This document shows positions 1-11,689 of a stretch of 64,000 nucleotides of DNA, piece by piece (position 1 is the first letter of the stretch; each line of letters starts with the position of its first letter). The stretch lies in assembly GCF_002865645.1 (NCBI RefSeq), contig NW_020194557.1:1178001-1242000 (forward strand), read 5' to 3'. The stretch comes from Hyaloscypha bicolor E (taxonomy: Eukaryota; Ascomycota; Leotiomycetes; Helotiales; Hyaloscyphaceae). Position numbers and translations under genes: made by a program. Below the pieces are notes generated by a model. That model saw only the letters and a list, made by a program, of their open reading frames with translations, searched no databases and was not told the DNA's origin.

Positions 1-1232
1 CAAGCCCTCACTTTGGACCCTGAAAAACCCACCGGGCTCTGTGCTATGAACATCTACCACTGCCTGTCCATGGTCGCAGCCGGCTCGAAAGACAACAACC
101 TCGCAGCGTTCTGTCAAACCTTGGGTTTCGACGCCGATGGTCTGAAGGCAATGGTGGACAAGACTGTTCAGCTGGACGCCTACTCCAAAAAGAATACTGC
201 CGTGGACTTGAGCAGCGGCAGCTCGATTTGGCATCGCGACGATTTCATCCTCGAGAAACCGTGGCTGGAAACCATCCAAAACACATTCGGAGCGACCATT
301 GGGCCGCTGGAAATCAAACCTATCAACGACTTCATCTACCGTGAGACGAGAGGGAAGTTCAAGGACTTGATCAAAGATCGTGATTTGGCCGGTGCCGTAT
401 TGATGCTCATCACATGTTTGTACTTCAAAGCAAAGTGGCAGAATCCATTTGAGAAATGGAGAACGATGGACAAGAGCGTTTTCCACACTTGGGAGGGGAA
501 GACGCAGGCGTGCGCAATGATGAACAAGGTGGAAAGGATGGAATATGCCGAGGATAAGGAGATGCAAGCTTGCTTTCTGCCGTATGACAGTGAGGCGGGG
601 AGCTCTGGGCCAGAGTGGAAGGCAGCTGTTATCCTCCCGAAACGTTACGGAATGGACGCCATGCGGGATATTCTGAGGAGCTTCTCCAAAAGTCCTGACC
701 TTCTCTTGGCCCTTCTCAAGGGCGGTGGCGGTGGTCAGGCTGCCGCATCTTCATCTTCACGCCCCTCTATGTCCACTTCGTCTCCCCACCCATCTGCAGC
801 AGCACGTACACAGAAGATCTCTCTCAGCTTGCCCCGCTTCGCTCTAAGGCTCAACCTCGATTTGATTCCCGCTCTCAAGACACTTGGACTCGGGCCTGCC
901 TTCGTGGCTTCGGAACACTTTGCGCCAATCAGCACCGGGCCTTTGAGGATCAGTCGGGTGACGCATGATCTCTTCCTTGAGGTCAACGAGGAGGGCACTG
1001 AGATGGCAGCGGTTACTGTTATTGCTATGAGGTGAGCTTCGCTCTTTTTTTTTCTGTGTAAATTTCACTTTTTTGGTCCAATGTTAAGGATAGACTTAGC
1101 CGGAGCATCGAGGACTTTCCAGAGATAATTGTCGATAGACCGTTCTTATTTCTGGTCTTTGATGGTGTCACTGGATTGGTGCTTTGTGGTGCGGTTGTGA
1201 ACTCCATTCCGGGAGGGAAGAAGAATGCCTGA
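1..1232 (+). CDS. Serpin-family protease inhibitor (5' partial), isoform using the proximal terminal exon
   Basis: A serpin whose 5' end lies outside the window; the frame is open from base 1. Exon 1 ends at 1031 (donor GTGAGC at 1032), and the intron closes at a TTAG at 1098-1099. The terminal exon 1100-1232 encodes the distal reactive-centre loop and the C-terminal motif VDRPFLFLVFDGVTGLVLCG. Serpin hallmarks seen in order: a helix-B-like N-terminus, the LITCLYFKAKWQNPF strand, the M-containing FHTWEGK segment, and the hinge EVNEEGTEMAAVT, whose small residues permit loop insertion, so an inhibitory serpin is likely. A Gly/Ser-rich insert near bases 720-800 is unusual for the family. No signal peptide can be judged because the start is missing. 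Serpins are sparse in fungi; family assignment is secure, target protease unknown. A second terminal exon follows at 1301. Confidence 0.9.
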
Positions 1233-1300
1233 GGATTTCTTCCCAAGTTGCATGCTGCTTGGAGTTCTGAGAGTACTGATACTGAGAGCAGAAAAAGTAG

Positions 1301-1418
1301 GAGCCGACCAGTGATCAAAGAAATGCGAGTTGATCGACCGTTTCTGTTCTTGGTGTTTGATAGTACTTCGGGCCTTGTACTTTGCGAGACCGTGGTGAAC
1401 TCAATCAAGGAGGCGTGA
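1301..1418 (+). CDS. Alternative 3' terminal exon of the serpin (second reactive-centre loop cassette)
   Basis: A second copy of the serpin terminal exon lies 68 bp after the stop of the first. It has its own acceptor (GTAG at 1297-1300) in the same phase, so exon 1 can splice to either. It would give the loop end R-SRPVIKEMR in place of S-RSIEDFPEII, then VDRPFLFLVFDSTSGLVLCE and a stop at 1416-1418. The first eleven codons of the shared block (VDRPFLFLVFD) differ only synonymously between the copies, which suggests both are under protein-level selection. Alternative loop exons are known in insect serpins; use here is inferred. Confidence 0.8.
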
Positions 1419-1798
1419 GGAAGGAGACTGAGGAAGGAGCCAACTGGATCCTAAAAGCAGCAGCGGCTCAAGCGGGGTCGACAAAGGGGAGATGTGGAAA
1501 TGGGTGTAGTATAAACAAAAAAAGAGAAGTCTCTGGCTGAAGAGACTTAAACTATCTGAATAGAAGAGATCAAGACAGGACAGGTACAATTGGAACAAAT
1601 TGAAAAATTAACGACCCATGATTACAAGATCCAAGTGCCGACCTGTTCAGAATCCATCGCCGCTTTGATGGACCTTAGATCCGCTAACGTTATCACTAAT
1701 CGAAAGTCCTTACAGGGGTTGAAGATCTTCAACCGCTCATCTTCCCCCATCTAGCCTTCTTCCGTCAACGACCTCAATCCGCACAATCTCTTTTCTAT
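1419..1798. other. Intergenic: serpin 3' end and upstream region of the next gene
   Basis: No third loop cassette, RNA gene or repeat is visible. The stretch must hold the serpin 3' UTR and the promoter of the DUF1992 gene. Confidence 0.5.
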
Positions 1799-3529
1799 AT
1801 GCACGTAACAGGATCCCGACTGCCATATACATGCGTCCGCTGTATGCGAGCTTCTCAGCTCTGGAATGGATCTCGACTCGATTCCGGAGCTCCAGTGCGG
1901 AGATTCTCCAAGCTTCTGCCACTCCGAAATCCCCAGCAGGATGCGACGAAAGTAGAAGAGAGGGAGGATATTCCATCCACCGAATTACCAAATGCCAATA
2001 ATTTGAAAGCTTCAGCTGAAAATCATGCAGAACCAGAGCAAGGCGCAATGTCCAGACGTCTCGCCGAAGCCACCGAAGATGCACTGCTCGAAGGCGGAAG
2101 AGCAGGACGAAAGGCTGTTGAGGAAGCTGGGTTCTCAGATGAATTGAAGAGCAAACTACTGGAAAGGATCGAAGCCGCCAAATTTAAATCGGAGCATGCA
2201 GCAGCCTTCTCGGAAGTTGGGATGACATCAATCGTTGGACGAGAATCAAGAGACATTGCCACCGGGCAGGCATGGACAGGAACAGAAGCTCCTGAAGACG
2301 CAGTACTGCGAATGCTTGACGATGCTCGAAAGCCGCTGAAGCCTGGTCTGCGGGGTCCATCCAAGCTTCCAGTTGTTGACCTCAGGCCAAAGGGCCAACC
2401 GAAACAACGACCTGGGCAGAGATTGGCCAATGCCAGGGACAAGACATCGATATATACTACCTCGAAGGATTCAGGTATGACAGAGAAAGAAAGGGAGGAG
2501 ATGCGGAAGGAACTGAAGGAGAGATTTTCCCCAGGGGCGAGGGCCATTCCGAATTCGATTCGGGGCTTGGCTGCACTGGCGAATGAGAGGATTGAGGATG
2601 CAATTGCACGGGGGCAATTCAAGGTAGGTATCTTCTACCCGAGAAAGGGTCTGTTCTAACATTCTATATAGAACATCCCACGAGGGAAAGCTATTCAAAG
2701 AGATGCCCGAGCCGATAATCCTTTTCTTGATACGACCGAATACATCATGAACAAGATGATTCAACGCCAGGATATTGTACCGCCATGGATCGAGAAGCAA
2801 CAGGAACTTGTCAAGGCAGCCAATGTGTTTCGAGCGAGACTGCGAAATGACTGGAAAAGACATGCGGCGAGGACGATTGCCAGTCGAGGTGGAAGCCTCC
2901 AAGAACAGATGGGACTCGCAGATCGATATGCGGAAGCAGAGAAAGTTCACAACCACAAGAGAAAGGCTGTGGAGCAGATCTCTATTCCTACAAATGCCAC
3001 CAGTGATCCAGTCATGGTGAAGATTACTCAGGAAGCTCCTTCTACGTCCTCTCCTGAGAAGCCAGCGATCCAGATATCTTCGGAGACTAAGAATGGAGAG
3101 GCCACCGTGTTGGAGCCAACAACAGATACATCCACACCAATACTGGAAACCCCAAGAGCACCCCTCCCCGCTCCCTTCCGAATCCCCACTTGGGAAGCAG
3201 CAGAGTTATCCTACCTTAAGCTCGCCATCACGAACCTCAACAGCCTCACCAGATCTTACAACCTCATGGCCCCCGAGCTTGCCAAGAAACCTTACTTCTC
3301 TCTCGAGCGGGAGTTGAAATCTTGCTATGCGGATGCCGCACCCCAACTAGCGGAAGAGATTAAGGAAAGGGCCACGAGACCAGTGAAGGAACTGGTTGAG
3401 AAGATCGGGCATACGCCTGGCTCTGTTTTGGATCGATTTGCCGGCGAGCGGGCGAATGTGTATGACTCGAAAAAGCCACTGTATGGGTGGAAAGAGTTCT
3501 GGAATGATTTATGGGAGAAGCGGGTTTGA
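1799..3529 (+). CDS. DnaJ homologue subfamily C member 28-type protein (DUF1992), probably mitochondrial
   Basis: Two exons, 1799-2623 and 2672-3529, joined over a 48-bp intron (GTAGGT...ATATAG, phase 0), give 560 aa. The DUF1992 / DNAJC28 conserved domain spans the junction: RGLAALANERIEDAIARGQF before it, NIPRGKAIQ, then NPFLDTTEYIMNKMI and a PPWIEKQQELV block ending in RLRNDWKRH. There is no J-domain HPD motif, as in many fungal members. The N-terminus is rich in Arg/Ser with almost no acidic residues for the first 40 positions, as in a mitochondrial presequence; location is inferred. A Pro/Ser/Thr-rich linker separates the domain from a C-terminal helical block. The role of the family is poorly known (Golgi or mitochondrial chaperone-related). 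The start at 1799 is the first in-frame ATG. Confidence 0.85.
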
Positions 3530-3761
3530 ATGGGTCTATCAGGAAACAACTCGCCGCTCTTAATGACCCCTTAGTTCGTCTGATGGTTAGTCGGGGAAAC
3601 TCGATTCGTGCCGATTTCCCGTGTTTTGATCGTTCCTTCCTAACTTTGGCCTCACTGCAGGTCGATATCTACATCTTTTTCCGTTGCTCCTTCAGCCTAC
3701 CATCCTCAAATGCAACTTTGAATACTCCAGCATCCTTTCTTTCACGAGCCCTTACATCAAT

Positions 3762-5609
3762 ATGTCGGAGCCCCCCCGAGCGATCTCGACGGATACTACA
3801 CCGCAGCCCCCTCTTGGGCGCTTTCGACCCCGTGATACGCGGCGATTGACGAATCGGCTTCGAGAGTCGCTCGAGGATGGAGAATACAGTCCAGTCGCAA
3901 GTCCCAGCAGGTGCGATGACTCGGGGTATAATGGCGACGAGGTTCAAAAGGATAGGAAGGCATTTGATAACGTTGGGAGTGGAGTTAATGGGGAAGTGGA
4001 GGCCCACGCGAGCACACAACAAACACCCAACCACTCTGGCATCAGTGTTCTTAAGGCAGCCTTGAATCGGTTACCCTCCTACCTCAGAGACATTACGGAA
4101 TCGGTTGATACTTATGGGATCGATAGTGACGTGAAGACTCAAGATGGCGATAAACAGCAATATAGCTTTTCAGCAGGAACACAACTGGCAATACACGACT
4201 CTGGCATCGATGTCTCTGAGGAAGTTACTAATTTGCTAAACCACCCCAATGGAGAGTGGGAGGATTCGACCGACGTTTCTGGAGTCGACGAAGACGTGGA
4301 ATATGTGGGTACGGCCTACACAATACCGTTAACTGGCGCCAGCAGAAAGAGATTCAGATACAGCCTAACCACCAAGACGCTTCATGAATATGAAGTGGAT
4401 TTTGATGAGTACATTCAAGAACCTGTCAATCTAAACTTCTCACAATACGTGGACCAGCCGGACAGTCGGCATGAAGTGCGTACTGGGAAGAGGCAACGCG
4501 CAAACATCACCATTGATGACCACGCGCACCCATCTTCTGTCGCAGCAATAACGACGCCACGTAGCTCGCCAGAAACACGATTGATAGATCCAATGTCGAA
4601 GCCCGGCAAAAAGTCCAATCGAGTACAGCAATTGGACGACAACGGTGTACTCCGCGCATCCAAATCAACCCAAACTCCATCATCTAGACCGATTTCCAAC
4701 CCACCGGTCCCATTGACAACACCCGACCCAAATCCACTCTCGTTTGATGAGTTTGCGACCTTCGCAAATGCCGACTACTCGACATTGCAGAGATCGTGGG
4801 ATGGAACAGACTTTTCCGGAATCCAGCTTACCGACGAACCACTCTCACGCCAAAACTGCACAACCGACTTGCTTGACCCGGACACTACTTGGATGGATGC
4901 GAGCCAGGATGTTCAGATGCATTCAGTTCCTGAGATTGGCAAGCAAACAAGTGACAAGACACCGGAAGAGATATTGGATGAGTCTTGGCAGGCACAACTC
5001 GAGGTATACGATCAAGACAAGAGACCCCTCACGGTGGGTGGTGGTAACCCGCAGTGGGAGAATTGGCGGCGAAGTGGGGATCCTTCGTGGGACGAGGATT
5101 CTCAGGCCGAAGACCCATCTACTTTCGTGAATCCTTTCAACAAATTACTCGGCTACAAATTTGGGGGCAGATATGACTACGACGAGGACCTCGTCAGGCA
5201 AGTTAAACTACACTATGGCCACCCTCCAGAATTTTCGGGCGATGATGGCGAGGAAGAGACTCCAGGAATGAGACTGCGTGGTGGGGCTTTGCCGAAACCA
5301 CAGGGCGAGAATGGCCTGGATGAACATGATCTGGCGGCCGTGGAAAACCTCGTTCAGGATCATCCGCGTCTGGAGGAAGAACAAAACGACGAGCATGCTG
5401 AGGAAGGACAAAACAGAGAGCCTGTTGAGGGAGAACACAGTGGACAGCGTGACGGACATACCGAAAAGCATGTTGAGGATGGACCCATTGGACAGCGTGT
5501 CGAGCAAAGCCAGCAAAACCCCTCGAACGGCGTGGACGTCTCCAGGCATTTGCGCATTGGTGAAGTGGACGATGGTGTTTGTTGGTGCGTCAGTATGCCA
5601 GAAATTTAA
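3762..5609 (+). CDS. Hypothetical acidic, low-complexity protein
   Basis: One uninterrupted frame of 615 aa from the ATG at 3762 (MSEPPRAIST); the frame is open further upstream but without an ATG. I do not recognise a family. The sequence is Ser/Thr/Pro- and Asp/Glu-rich and probably mostly disordered. It has an N-terminal Arg patch (RFRPRDTRRLTNRLRESL), several SGxDVSEE-like acidic patches and a C-terminal tract of imperfect repeats built on E-H-x-E-x-GQ (about residues 540-590). A GGNPQWENWRRSGDPSWDED block near residue 430 is the most conserved-looking part. The last residues after GEVDDGVCW coincide with a possible donor (GTGCGT at about 5585), so the true C-terminus may differ. Low complexity fits a nuclear or scaffold protein, but that is a guess. 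Confidence 0.7.
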   Translation: MSEPPRAISTDTTPQPPLGRFRPRDTRRLTNRLRESLEDGEYSPVASPSRCDDSGYNGDEVQKDRKAFDNVGSGVNGEVEAHASTQQTPNHSGISVLKAALNRLPSYLRDITESVDTYGIDSDVKTQDGDKQQYSFSAGTQLAIHDSGIDVSEEVTNLLNHPNGEWEDSTDVSGVDEDVEYVGTAYTIPLTGASRKRFRYSLTTKTLHEYEVDFDEYIQEPVNLNFSQYVDQPDSRHEVRTGKRQRANITIDDHAHPSSVAAITTPRSSPETRLIDPMSKPGKKSNRVQQLDDNGVLRASKSTQTPSSRPISNPPVPLTTPDPNPLSFDEFATFANADYSTLQRSWDGTDFSGIQLTDEPLSRQNCTTDLLDPDTTWMDASQDVQMHSVPEIGKQTSDKTPEEILDESWQAQLEVYDQDKRPLTVGGGNPQWENWRRSGDPSWDEDSQAEDPSTFVNPFNKLLGYKFGGRYDYDEDLVRQVKLHYGHPPEFSGDDGEEETPGMRLRGGALPKPQGENGLDEHDLAAVENLVQDHPRLEEEQNDEHAEEGQNREPVEGEHSGQRDGHTEKHVEDGPIGQRVEQSQQNPSNGVDVSRHLRIGEVDDGVCWCVSMPEI

Positions 5610-7753
5610 CGAGTATGGGCGTTGGTGAGTGGATGGGTGAATCTGGGGGTGGCGGGGCTGGGCTGAAGTGGTGAGTGGCTGCCTTGGATGAGAGAGCCTG
5701 CAACTCACGGATCATTGCTTTTTGGAGTATGGGTACAATTGAGCCTTTGCGTTGCTTTGGGGAGGAAAGACAGAGGCGTGCTTTGTATAGATACACCAAG
5801 TCACCTGACAACACTCAACACATTTTTTCTCTTTCATACTTCACCTGTCGTGCCAAGCTCTCGAGGATTAATGTGCGACGTTTGTTCTACGTTCTACTGC
5901 GTGGGAAACCAGGGGACGTTCCGCAAGCGTATTGGGCACAAGCTCGAGGGCTAGCCAAATGACCTTTCCCATGTTGTACTGGTACAACTTTGGACAAGCT
6001 GCGAAGCATACTTCTTAAGCCCACTACCTAGGATCCCACCTTGCCTCGCCTTCTTTCCACATGACTAGTCTCTAACTAACAAGTTCGTCTGAGTCTTGCG
6101 GGACATGGCAATACCGGAACATCGCATATTTTGCAATGGGTGTTCAGGGCCGATCCACAACCAGCTCCCAATTTACTGTACAGTACAAGTACAAGCTGGT
6201 GCAAGTACACCCTTTGAGTTCAACGCCACAACCTTCTCACGCACGGGTCACCTTCCTCATCTTCTCCGTCCACTTTCGCAACCTCTTCCTCATCCTCATC
6301 CTCATCCTCATCCTTTCCCCCCTCCTCGGCCCCGCACCCAACCCCCTCCATACCCTCCATACCCTCACGTGCGCTGCCTCATCTCAGTCCCTCGCTTGCA
6401 CGAGCCCCTTTTTCCCCTCGCACGGCATGAGCCAGGTTCTCCCAGGGACATGGTTCGGGAAGGAAGGGGATTAACCCGAAGGGGCTTAAATTCTCCGCGA
6501 ATGCAAGGTTTGCAGGCGTCCGGGATGCAAGCCGGGCGAGCGTGCGATCCAAGCAACGGGCCGGGGCCGCAGCCAATAGGGGGGCGCATCACAAATTGTG
6601 ACGGGCCCCTGAAATAGACGACCTGGGAGGGAGCTGGGAAGAGAGCTCCCCGCCGGCAGCGGGCAGCGGGCAGCGCCGTTGGAGGAGGCCATGGCCCATG
6701 GAGGAGGCCAAGATTAGGGCCAATTTGGCGGCCGTGGGCCTGCACGGGCGGACTAGTGAAAAGGCTGCATAAAAAATGGAATTGACGAGTGAAAGAAAGG
6801 AGGGAGGGAAGGGGAGGGGAGGGGAGTGGAGGGGATCAAAGAACCTGCTCGTGAGGTGTTTGCGCTGCTGACAGGCTGCTGACAGACAAAGAAGGAAGGA
6901 ATCCATGCAGCAGAGGAGCAGAGGAGCAGAGGGGCAGAGCAGAGCAGCAGAGCAACAGATCAGCAGGGCACCAGGGCACCAGGGCAACAGAGCACCAGAG
7001 CACCAGATAGATATGTAGACGTAAAACCCAGGAAAAAGAAACCCCAACCTCACCGCGCTAGAGCCCGCCAACAGGTTTCACGATTCACGAATCCCCCAAG
7101 AAACCCAAACCTTCTCACGCCTCATCCTCTAATCCCATCTTTTTTGGGCCATCGTGCTACAGTAGCTTTCGGCCCTGCTCTGGCACATCCCCTCCAACCA
7201 AACAACGGCAGGCCTCCTCCATCATCCAAAGGCTGCTTGCTGCAAGTGCCGTGGGAAACACCAACTGCCTGATCTTCTCTGCGCATATCTTGCTGGGGCG
7301 AGCCGCCTCTGTCCTGCATCCTGCATCCTGCATCTTCCCTCCTTCGATACGTTCTCTCTCACCTTCGACTGTCTCACTCGCCGGCGCACTGCATCGCTGC
7401 TGCACGATGTGAAAGCCGACAAAACCACCACAGCAGCCATTTACACCGCATCCCAGCGATCTGCCATTCATTCGCATCTGCGCTGTAAATTACAATTGGA
7501 AAGGGGCCCGCGTTGCTGCAGGCGAGGCGGCTTCCACCCTCTCACCGCCCGACGAAAGACCAGGAAGCCCAGGAAGCCCAGGAAGACCCTTCGAATTATT
7601 GCCAAACCCGCGATCATAGCAAGCAACATCCCAGTCCACGCGCAAGCGCTGCCACCATTCCATTCTGCCACCGACGTATTTTGCTCTGCCCCGGAAACAA
7701 CAAACAAAACGCAAGAGAGAACTCAGAGAATACTATTCGCGCCCTGGACCAGC
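5610..7753. other. Long gene-free stretch with low-complexity tracts; upstream region of the coiled-coil gene
   Basis: About 2.1 kb without a convincing gene. It contains a TCATCC microsatellite (about 6287-6314), GA-rich runs (about 6785-6835), a CAG/GAG-rich imperfect repeat (about 6903-7008) and CTGCATC repeats (7313-7335). The reading frames here have biased composition and no recognisable domain. The base composition is not RIP-like, so a long promoter and 5' UTR for the gene starting at 7754 is the simplest reading. Confidence 0.5.
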
Positions 7754-10139
7754 ATGGAGGACAGCAGCCAAGGATCCAGACGGAGTCGCGCTCCTCGGCC
7801 AGAATCGAGCGCCAGCAGCCATACCAGAATGACGCCTACGTCGAGCAATAACTCGGCTGCGCATCTGCCAGCGCGGTCACAGAATCCTTCGACGCGAGCA
7901 CCGTCTGGAGGCGCGAGTTTACTGCAGGAGAGATTGAGGGAGAGGAAGGTGGAGAGCGCGCGTCAGAGTCGGAGGAGAAGCATTGACATGGACGCAGAGA
8001 GGGGTGTGCAAAGCTCACCGGTGCGGGCGAGAGAGGAACGCAGACCAAGTTCGAGTGGCATTGCTGCTGGCAAGGGAATGGGAGTTAAGCAGATCGAGGA
8101 GGTTGGTTCGTTCGTTCGATCTGTCACAGGCAAATGCTAACATTGCGCAGCAAGTATCTTCCCTACACAAGCAGAACTTCGATCTCAAGCTCGAGCTATA
8201 CCATCGCCGTCAACGACAAGAAACCCTCGAGGCACGATTGGAAGCATTGGAGAAGCAGGTGGAGGAACAGGCCGAGCTACAAGAGGTCAATGAACAATTG
8301 TTGGCGGAGTTGGAGAAGAGGGATCAAGCGGTCGAGGAGGCTGTCGGGATCATTGTTGGGCTGGAGGATAAGGTCGAGCGGTTGATGCAGGAGAGGGAGC
8401 ATGTCAAGGATTTCGACAAGCAGTTTGAGGCCAGCTACTTCCGCCCGAGCAATGATGATGGACCACCGAGCTCGCCACCAGAACTCAAGGACCATCAGCT
8501 GGTTGTGGCAAAGAATGGGCTTACCAGGATGCCATCGTTCTTGTCTGAGACTACCGAGGGGACGGAGGCACTGCGAAGCCTTTATCTTCCACACAGCCAA
8601 TACAGCGATGCAACTCTGCCGAAGTTGCAGGAGGAGGAGACCATGAGTGGAATGGACAGCCCCCGTCTAAGTGTTTTGAGCAAGAGCTCGTTCTTGAGTG
8701 TATATGGAGATAAACAGTTGTCACTCGATGCCTCTGAGGATGCACAAGATACCCCACGACGACATCGAGCATCTTCCTCCATCGAAAAATGGGTTGGTGA
8801 TGGACCTGCTAAGGAGACTCCTGTCCGTCCTTCGCCTGCCCTCCGAAAGAACCAGTTTCTCTCAATCAATGATGTTCTGGAATCCCCCTTGCAACGATTA
8901 GAGAAGTTGAAGCATACACTAGAAAAGCACAACACCAGCTTGGCATCTACCCGACCTCAGCCAGAACGAGCAGTCAGCGTCCAGGATAAACGCAAGTCAC
9001 GAGATGCCCTTCGACGAGTCTTCACGGATCAAGCAAGCTTTGAGCATCAACAGACACTACCTCCAACACCTGACACCATCAGCACGAGCACATTAAGACA
9101 TTACCAATACTCCAATGACACACTGGCTGGAGATCACAGAAAACAAGGAACACTCCTCCACAGCACATCTACCGTCCCCGTCTCGCGTACCACCCGGAAT
9201 GCACATCAATCTACAATCTCTATTCGCCCACGAAGTGCTGGTGAGACGGTGACTTCCAGACGTGAAGGCCATGGATGGGATACCGAGACGCAAGACGACA
9301 TAACCGATACCTGTAGCCAATCCAGCAACGCAAGTGCCTCCGGTTACTACCGCTCTAAGAACGACATGAGTCCCAGCTTCTTCAACTTCTCTACCCACAA
9401 TTCCTGGGGACGGGACATAATGTTCAACAATGACCCCAGTCTACCTTCTCACCGGACAACTCGATACGAGGAACTCCGAGGATCAAGCGTGGTGGACCCC
9501 CTCAGAAGCGACGGCACAATTGTCCCATCCCACAGCAATGTTGTCGCCAGATATGTCGACACTCCCCAATACGGCACCATCCCCATTGACACGTCACCAA
9601 AGCCTCAACCACCAGATCGCCGCTCCTCCCTCTCAGCATCTACCAAACTCCGCCTCACCGCTGGTTCTTCGTCTGCACAAGCCTCAGAAACCTCACCTGC
9701 TTCATCCAAAGACTCGAAGAAGTCCCGACTTCCGAGCCTGCGGATCTTTGGACGAAGCGAGACAAGCCCGACTGTTAGTAGCTTCCAGCTGTCTGCACAG
9801 CATAACGTGCGACCAAAGAACACTGCTGTCAGGGGTCAGACTTACTTTGGTGGAGGTGCAAATGGGTATGAGGAAGAGGAATTGGCACGCGCTACGCCAC
9901 CGCCGATTAAGCGTAGTCGAGGACCGCAGGGGAGTGGATATAGACCTGTGTCTGCGGGAAATGGTGCGGTGGGGAGGGATAGTATTGCCTTTGACACTGC
10001 TGGTCCTGGACAGGGGATGAGACAAGGCCAGGCGAGACGAGGGAGTGTGAGTGAGAGTGCTGCTGCCGAGGTTGAGGAGGCGAAGGGAGGGAGAAAGTGG
10101 TTTAGTATTGGACGGGCTAATTCTTTGCGCCGAACCTGA
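7754..10139 (+). CDS. Coiled-coil protein with a centrosomin N-terminal motif (CM1)-like segment
   Basis: Two exons, 7754-8101 and 8151-10139, flank a 49-bp phase-0 intron (GTTGGT...GCGCAG, branch point GCTAAC); 778 aa. Residues 1-116 are Ser/Arg-rich and disordered. Exon 2 opens with QVSSLHKQNFDLKLELYHR followed by heptad-rich coiled coil to about residue 205, the pattern of the Cnn_1N/CM1 motif that in Mto1-, ApsB- and Pcp1-type proteins recruits gamma-tubulin complexes. The remaining 570 residues are Ser/Thr/Pro-rich with basic patches and end in KWFSIGRANSLRRT. A role at microtubule-organising centres is inferred from the motif only. It is shorter than typical ApsB/Mto1, so a different member of the Cnn_1N group is likely. 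The ATG at 7754 is the first Met leading into the Ser/Arg tract; the frame is open upstream. Confidence 0.75.
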
Positions 10140-11129
10140 AATTGAATATCGCGATGGGGAAAAGTTCGTTTTTCTTTCTGTTTTCGGATGGGGGAGGTCA
10201 ATCTGCTTTACTTTGGAGTTTGGGGAATTGGGTGGACGGATGGGTTGGGCGGGGTTTTTGATTTACATATCGTTTGCCTGCGAAGGCTTTGCGTGGAGAG
10301 AAAAGAAATGGGGTGACTTGTATGATATAGGAGAGATGGTCACGCGCGAGCGTTTTCTGTACAGTACCTTTGGTTTTTCGAGATCAGAGGAGATGGGGGG
10401 GATGCTTGGACTAGCTTTGCTTCTGCATAGGAAGATGAGCTGAATGTACAACATTTATATCTACCCTTGACCTCACCTGCATCCACGACTGTGATGGTGA
10501 AGGATGTAGAAAGTTGAGTGGGTTTCGGAGAGCGTCAGGGGAGTTTCGTCAGGGCGGAGCACTGGTTCCAGCAATGGATGTTTTGTATTATTTTCAACTT
10601 ATTCTTTATTCCTCGGCTTGGGTTTGACCGTTTGAGGGGATGCCAGATGGGCCTTTCTTTCTAGAATGAGATTTGTATTCGTGGTATGAATTACGAGGTT
10701 ACGGGTGTTAGTTAATTCTAGCAGTTTAAAAATTAGATACTCACGAAAAGATTTTACTACCCCCACGGACTCTCAAGTAGAGAGCATTCGGAGGGGAGGC
10801 AGAAGACGTGCCTTGATACAAGATTAATTCCCCTTTCCGGCTTGAGATTTGTAGTAGTGGCTAGAATTGTGGATGTTGGGGTTAAGAGTAGCGATTTTGA
10901 CTGCTGCAGATGATGCTGATCGATGCTTTTCCACCCCTATAGATCCTAGAGTGGACTATGAAATGAAAGCGACCCTGGGATATGACGAACATTTGAGATT
11001 CGTTCTTGTTTTGAGTATCATATTTGTGGTAGTGGTGAGAATGGCCATTGTTAGGTCGATGGTAGTGATTTTGACTGCTACAGGTACTGCGCATCGATCC
11101 TCACCACAGGGTTTCCCCCTCCATCATGC
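10140..11129. repeat. Gene-free stretch with degenerate repeats
   Basis: After the 3' end of the coiled-coil gene, a degenerate unit recurs about every 170 bp: the block near 10845-10915 (GAGATTTGTAGTAGTGG ... GATTTTGACTGCTGCAG) is echoed at about 11010-11090 (ATATTTGTGGTAGTGG ... GATTTTGACTGCTACAG) and, more weakly, near 10668-10735. Differences are mostly transitions. The repeats do not encode a recognisable protein; a decayed transposon end is possible. Confidence 0.45.
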
Positions 11130-11600
11130 ACTTTGAAGCGCGTATTCGCATCGAGTTCGAGGATGAAGCGGGCTCCGTGCAGGAGGAAGCGTACTTTCGC
11201 AAACACCTCAAGAGACCTCCGCACTTTCTCTTGCCAGCATCACACCTGCGTTGAGCATGATCCATCCCAAACTCCGGATCCGTACCTGGCGACCCGCTTC
11301 CTTCCCAGTGGATCATATCAGCCAGGGGTTTCTCTCCACCTAGCCAAATTGGCATCCAACGTAGGCACAATATCTCCCCATCTGCCACCCGGGTCGTAGT
11401 GCTGCTTGCAAAGGAGTGGGGCTGTAGTGATCTTTTCCTAAAGGCCTCTCATGGCCTCTTTCTCTTCATCGCCTTACACCCAAGGTTTGTTCTCCTTTAA
11501 CAACCTGTAGATGGGTTCCGTAGTTAGGCTATAGTTCTTGATCCAGTTACGGTAGTACACACAAATCCCGAGGAATGCTTTGGTTATACATATCATATCA
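11130..11600 (-). mobile_element. Ty3/gypsy retrotransposon relic: reverse transcriptase end and RNase H
   Basis: Read on the minus strand, bases 11600-11474 give KAFLGICVYYRNWIKNYS and EPIYRLLKENKPWV, the standard junction between gypsy reverse transcriptase and RNase H. The frame then breaks but homologous residues continue: PWVWGDEEKEAM, ITTAPLL, a decayed D/E catalytic strand, RVARYGSGVWDG, and VRFLLHGARFILELDANT near 11170. Stops and frame changes make it a pseudogene. Homology ends abruptly near 11600, next to a GC-rich terminus described separately. No LTR was found nearby. Confidence 0.8.
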
Positions 11601-11630
11601 GTGTGCCCCTGCCAACCCCTGCCAACCCCG

Positions 11631-11689
11631 CCCCAATCGACACCCCAATCGACACCCGGGGGGGGTGTCGTTTTACACATTCCCACAAA
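11631..11689. repeat. Solo transposon terminus (same motif as the 50.4-51.0 kb TIR element)
   Basis: The run AATCGACACCCCAATCGACACCC, then G-rich bases, then GTGTCGTTTTACACATTCCC matches both ends of the TIR element at 50368-50995. Only one end is seen here; the other end may be lost. Confidence 0.6.

Noticed and set aside
6096..7071. Several long overlapping frames in the 5.6-7.7 kb stretch
   Set aside because: They arise from Pro/Ser-coding low-complexity repeats open in many frames; no domain or intron pattern.
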